A stretch of 7,100 bases of DNA, from NCBI GenBank assembly GCA_027618625.1, contig JAQCER010000165.1:1-7100 (forward strand), written 5' to 3'. Position 1 is the first letter of the stretch; each line of letters begins with the position of its first letter. Under the pieces are notes generated by a model that was not told the origin of the DNA, did not search any database, and worked only from the letters and a program-made list of their open reading frames with translations. A program made the position numbers and the translations under genes. This DNA comes from Verrucomicrobiota bacterium (GTDB lineage: Bacteria; Verrucomicrobiota; Verrucomicrobiia; Verrucomicrobiales; DEV007). This document shows positions 6,271 through 7,100 of the stretch, piece after piece.

Positions 6271-6624
6271 CTACAGCGATTCCCGAACTTTTTTAGGCAG
6301 CCCTGCCACGACCAATTTCCAGGAGTGATCCACCAGTTCCTTAACCAGTGCACTTGGCAGCGATCCGTCCAGCACTAGCGTGTTCCAGTGTTTCTTGTTC
6401 ATGTGGTACCCGGGCAGGATGGCTGGATATTCATCGCGCAATTCCACCGCCCGATCAGGATCACATTTTAAATTGGCGCGCCCCAGTTCATCGACATCAT
6501 CGATACCCAGCGTCGCGAACATCCTGCCCTTCACCTTGTATACCAGCACCTCTGGGCCAAACGGCTGCTCTTCCGTAGTGTGCGGTCGTGACAGAAGGTA
6601 TTGCTGGAGTTCGTCGGCATGCAT
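6271..6624 (-). CDS. MmcQ/YjbR family protein (DUF419)
   Basis: This is a 117-residue protein, the usual length for the family (PF04237, CyaY-like/double-wing DNA-binding fold). The start at the ATG complementary to 6622-6624 gives MHADELQQYLLSRPHTTEEQPFGPEVLVYKVKGRMFATL, which fits the family N-terminus. The open frame extends to 6807, but those upstream residues look unrelated. Conserved features follow: LKCDPDRAVELRDEYPAILP (52-71), then GYHMNKKHWNTLVLDG (72-87), the most characteristic block, and DHSWKLVVAGLPKK near the C-terminus. Family members are small cytoplasmic proteins; DNA binding has been proposed but the role is unclear. The gene is convergent with the thioredoxin-like gene and divergent from the PSCyt1 gene. 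Its leader carries a tetranucleotide repeat and a hairpin. Confidence 0.93.
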   Translation of the reverse strand: MHADELQQYLLSRPHTTEEQPFGPEVLVYKVKGRMFATLGIDDVDELGRANLKCDPDRAVELRDEYPAILPGYHMNKKHWNTLVLDGSLPSALVKELVDHSWKLVVAGLPKKVRESL

Positions 6625-6637
6625 AGATAGATAGATA
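6623..6637 (-). repeat. ATAG tetranucleotide repeat touching the MmcQ/YjbR start codon
   Basis: On the plus strand the sequence is ATAG three times plus ATA. On the coding strand this is a run of TATC/TATG that ends in the ATG start codon itself. There is no Shine-Dalgarno sequence in this stretch. Copy-number change would alter the spacing between the leader and the start codon, not the reading frame. Confidence 0.85.
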
Positions 6638-6638
6638 A

Positions 6639-6671
6639 ATCTCAGAAGCGTGCAAAATCTGCCGCTGAGAT
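6639..6671 (-). promoter_or_regulatory. Imperfect hairpin in the MmcQ/YjbR leader
   Basis: ATCTC, AGCG and GCA on the left arm pair with TGC, CGCT and GAGAT on the right. This gives twelve pairs around an AAATC loop, with bulges AGA and T on the left arm only. It lies 15 bases upstream of the MmcQ/YjbR start codon, in the 200-bp divergent region shared with the PSCyt1 gene. It could be an RNA structure or an operator-like inverted repeat; chance is possible. It has no U-tract and is not a terminator. Confidence 0.35.
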
Positions 6672-6825
6672 ACAAGGATCCGTTCACAGTGGGCAACGAA
6701 ACGCCTGCTCGAGCAATGCACACTCGCCTCCGAAGTATTACCTGAGCGACAAAAAGCTTCGATCTCCATCCCCTTCCGGGCAGGATGTCGTATACTACCA
6801 TTGCCAATGTCCCGCCACCGTGCTG

Positions 6826-7100
6826 ATGAGCCGCTACCTATTCACCCTCTTTAGTCTTCTGGCCCTCGCGAAGCAGACAGTGTCTGCGGGCGAGCAACCC
6901 ATTGATTTTAACCGGGATATCCGTCCGATTTTGTCGAATGCATGCTTCCGTTGCCATGGCCCTGATCCTTCCGAACGGAAAGGCGGCAGCAAAGAATCCG
7001 GTGGCCTGAGACTGGACGTTCGCGATGCCGCGCTGGCTGATCTTGGGGGCTACACAGCCATCGTTCCTGGCCAGCACAGCATGAGCGAACTCATCAAGCG
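6826..7100 (+). CDS. PSCyt1 domain cytochrome c protein, N-terminal part (partial)
   Basis: The frame from the ATG at 6826 is open to the window edge (91 complete codons). It starts with a Sec signal peptide (MSRYLFTLFSLLALAKQTVSA, cleavage likely before GEQ). Then comes the PSCyt1 domain (PF07635): FNRDIRPILSNACFRCHGPD at 28-47, with the heme c motif CFRCH at 40-44, then GGLRLDVRDAAL and a typical IVPGQHSMSELIKR. In this family the domain usually continues into PSCyt2/DUF1549 and PSD1/DUF1553, so the full gene probably encodes a second, longer relative of the protein at 1597-4284. The product should be exported. An in-frame GTG six bases upstream is an alternative start. No ribosome binding site is visible; a TATACT box lies at 6791-6796 without a good -35 element. 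Confidence 0.92.
   Translation, partial: MSRYLFTLFSLLALAKQTVSAGEQPIDFNRDIRPILSNACFRCHGPDPSERKGGSKESGGLRLDVRDAALADLGGYTAIVPGQHSMSELIK

Noticed and set aside
6258..6295. TTTTTT run at 6288-6293 as a terminator for the thioredoxin-like gene
   Set aside because: No stable GC-rich stem precedes it, and it lies inside the convergent MmcQ/YjbR coding sequence.
6625..6807. N-terminal extension of the MmcQ/YjbR gene to 6807
   Set aside because: The family's conserved start and usual length fit the ATG at 6624; upstream residues are unlike the family.
6838..7077. 79-codon minus-strand open frame
   Set aside because: It is antisense to the well-supported PSCyt1 gene.

Overview
The window looks like chromosomal DNA from a bacterium of the Planctomycetota/Verrucomicrobiota (PVC) group. 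It carries a DUF1501 protein with an adjacent PSCyt2/PSD1 (DUF1549/DUF1553) protein, and the start of a second gene of that group with a PSCyt1 cytochrome c domain. These families are greatly expanded in that superphylum. Most starts lack a clear Shine-Dalgarno sequence. The small Wzz-like gene recalls short Wzz relatives I associate with Verrucomicrobiota, so I lean that way, but the window cannot decide the phylum.

Layout. Positions 1-102 hold the 3' end of a plus-strand glycoside hydrolase family 16 gene. Convergent to it is a minus-strand pair: a PSCyt2/PSD1 heme-binding protein (1597-4284), then a Tat-exported DUF1501 sulfatase-like protein (187-1593), only 3 bases apart and almost certainly one operon. 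Divergent from that operon, positions 4474-6257 hold two plus-strand genes that are both broken. The first is a small Wzz/chain-length-determinant-like membrane protein whose frame is destroyed by a perfect 22-bp tandem duplication. The second is a thioredoxin-fold-like protein whose coiled-coil C-terminal part lies in another frame, reached by removing one A from a run of four. Next come a minus-strand MmcQ/YjbR (DUF419) gene (6271-6624) and, divergent from it, the 5' end of a plus-strand PSCyt1 cytochrome gene (6826 to beyond the window).

How the genes may work together. The exported heme/DUF1501 pair beside a GH16 glucanase-type enzyme fits envelope or periplasmic work on polysaccharides, but no substrate can be read from the sequence. 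The Wzz-like gene would normally belong to exopolysaccharide chain-length control, yet no glycosyltransferase or export gene lies next to it here.

The main surprise is the 4474-6257 segment. Three small lesions or duplications (22-bp frameshifting duplication, 15-bp in-frame duplication, one-base frameshift) lie within about 1.2 kb, between genes that look intact. This could be gene decay, switchable repeats or sequence errors. I see no CRISPR array, tRNA, rRNA, transposase or convincing terminator, and nothing that clearly amounts to a new defence or mobile system.
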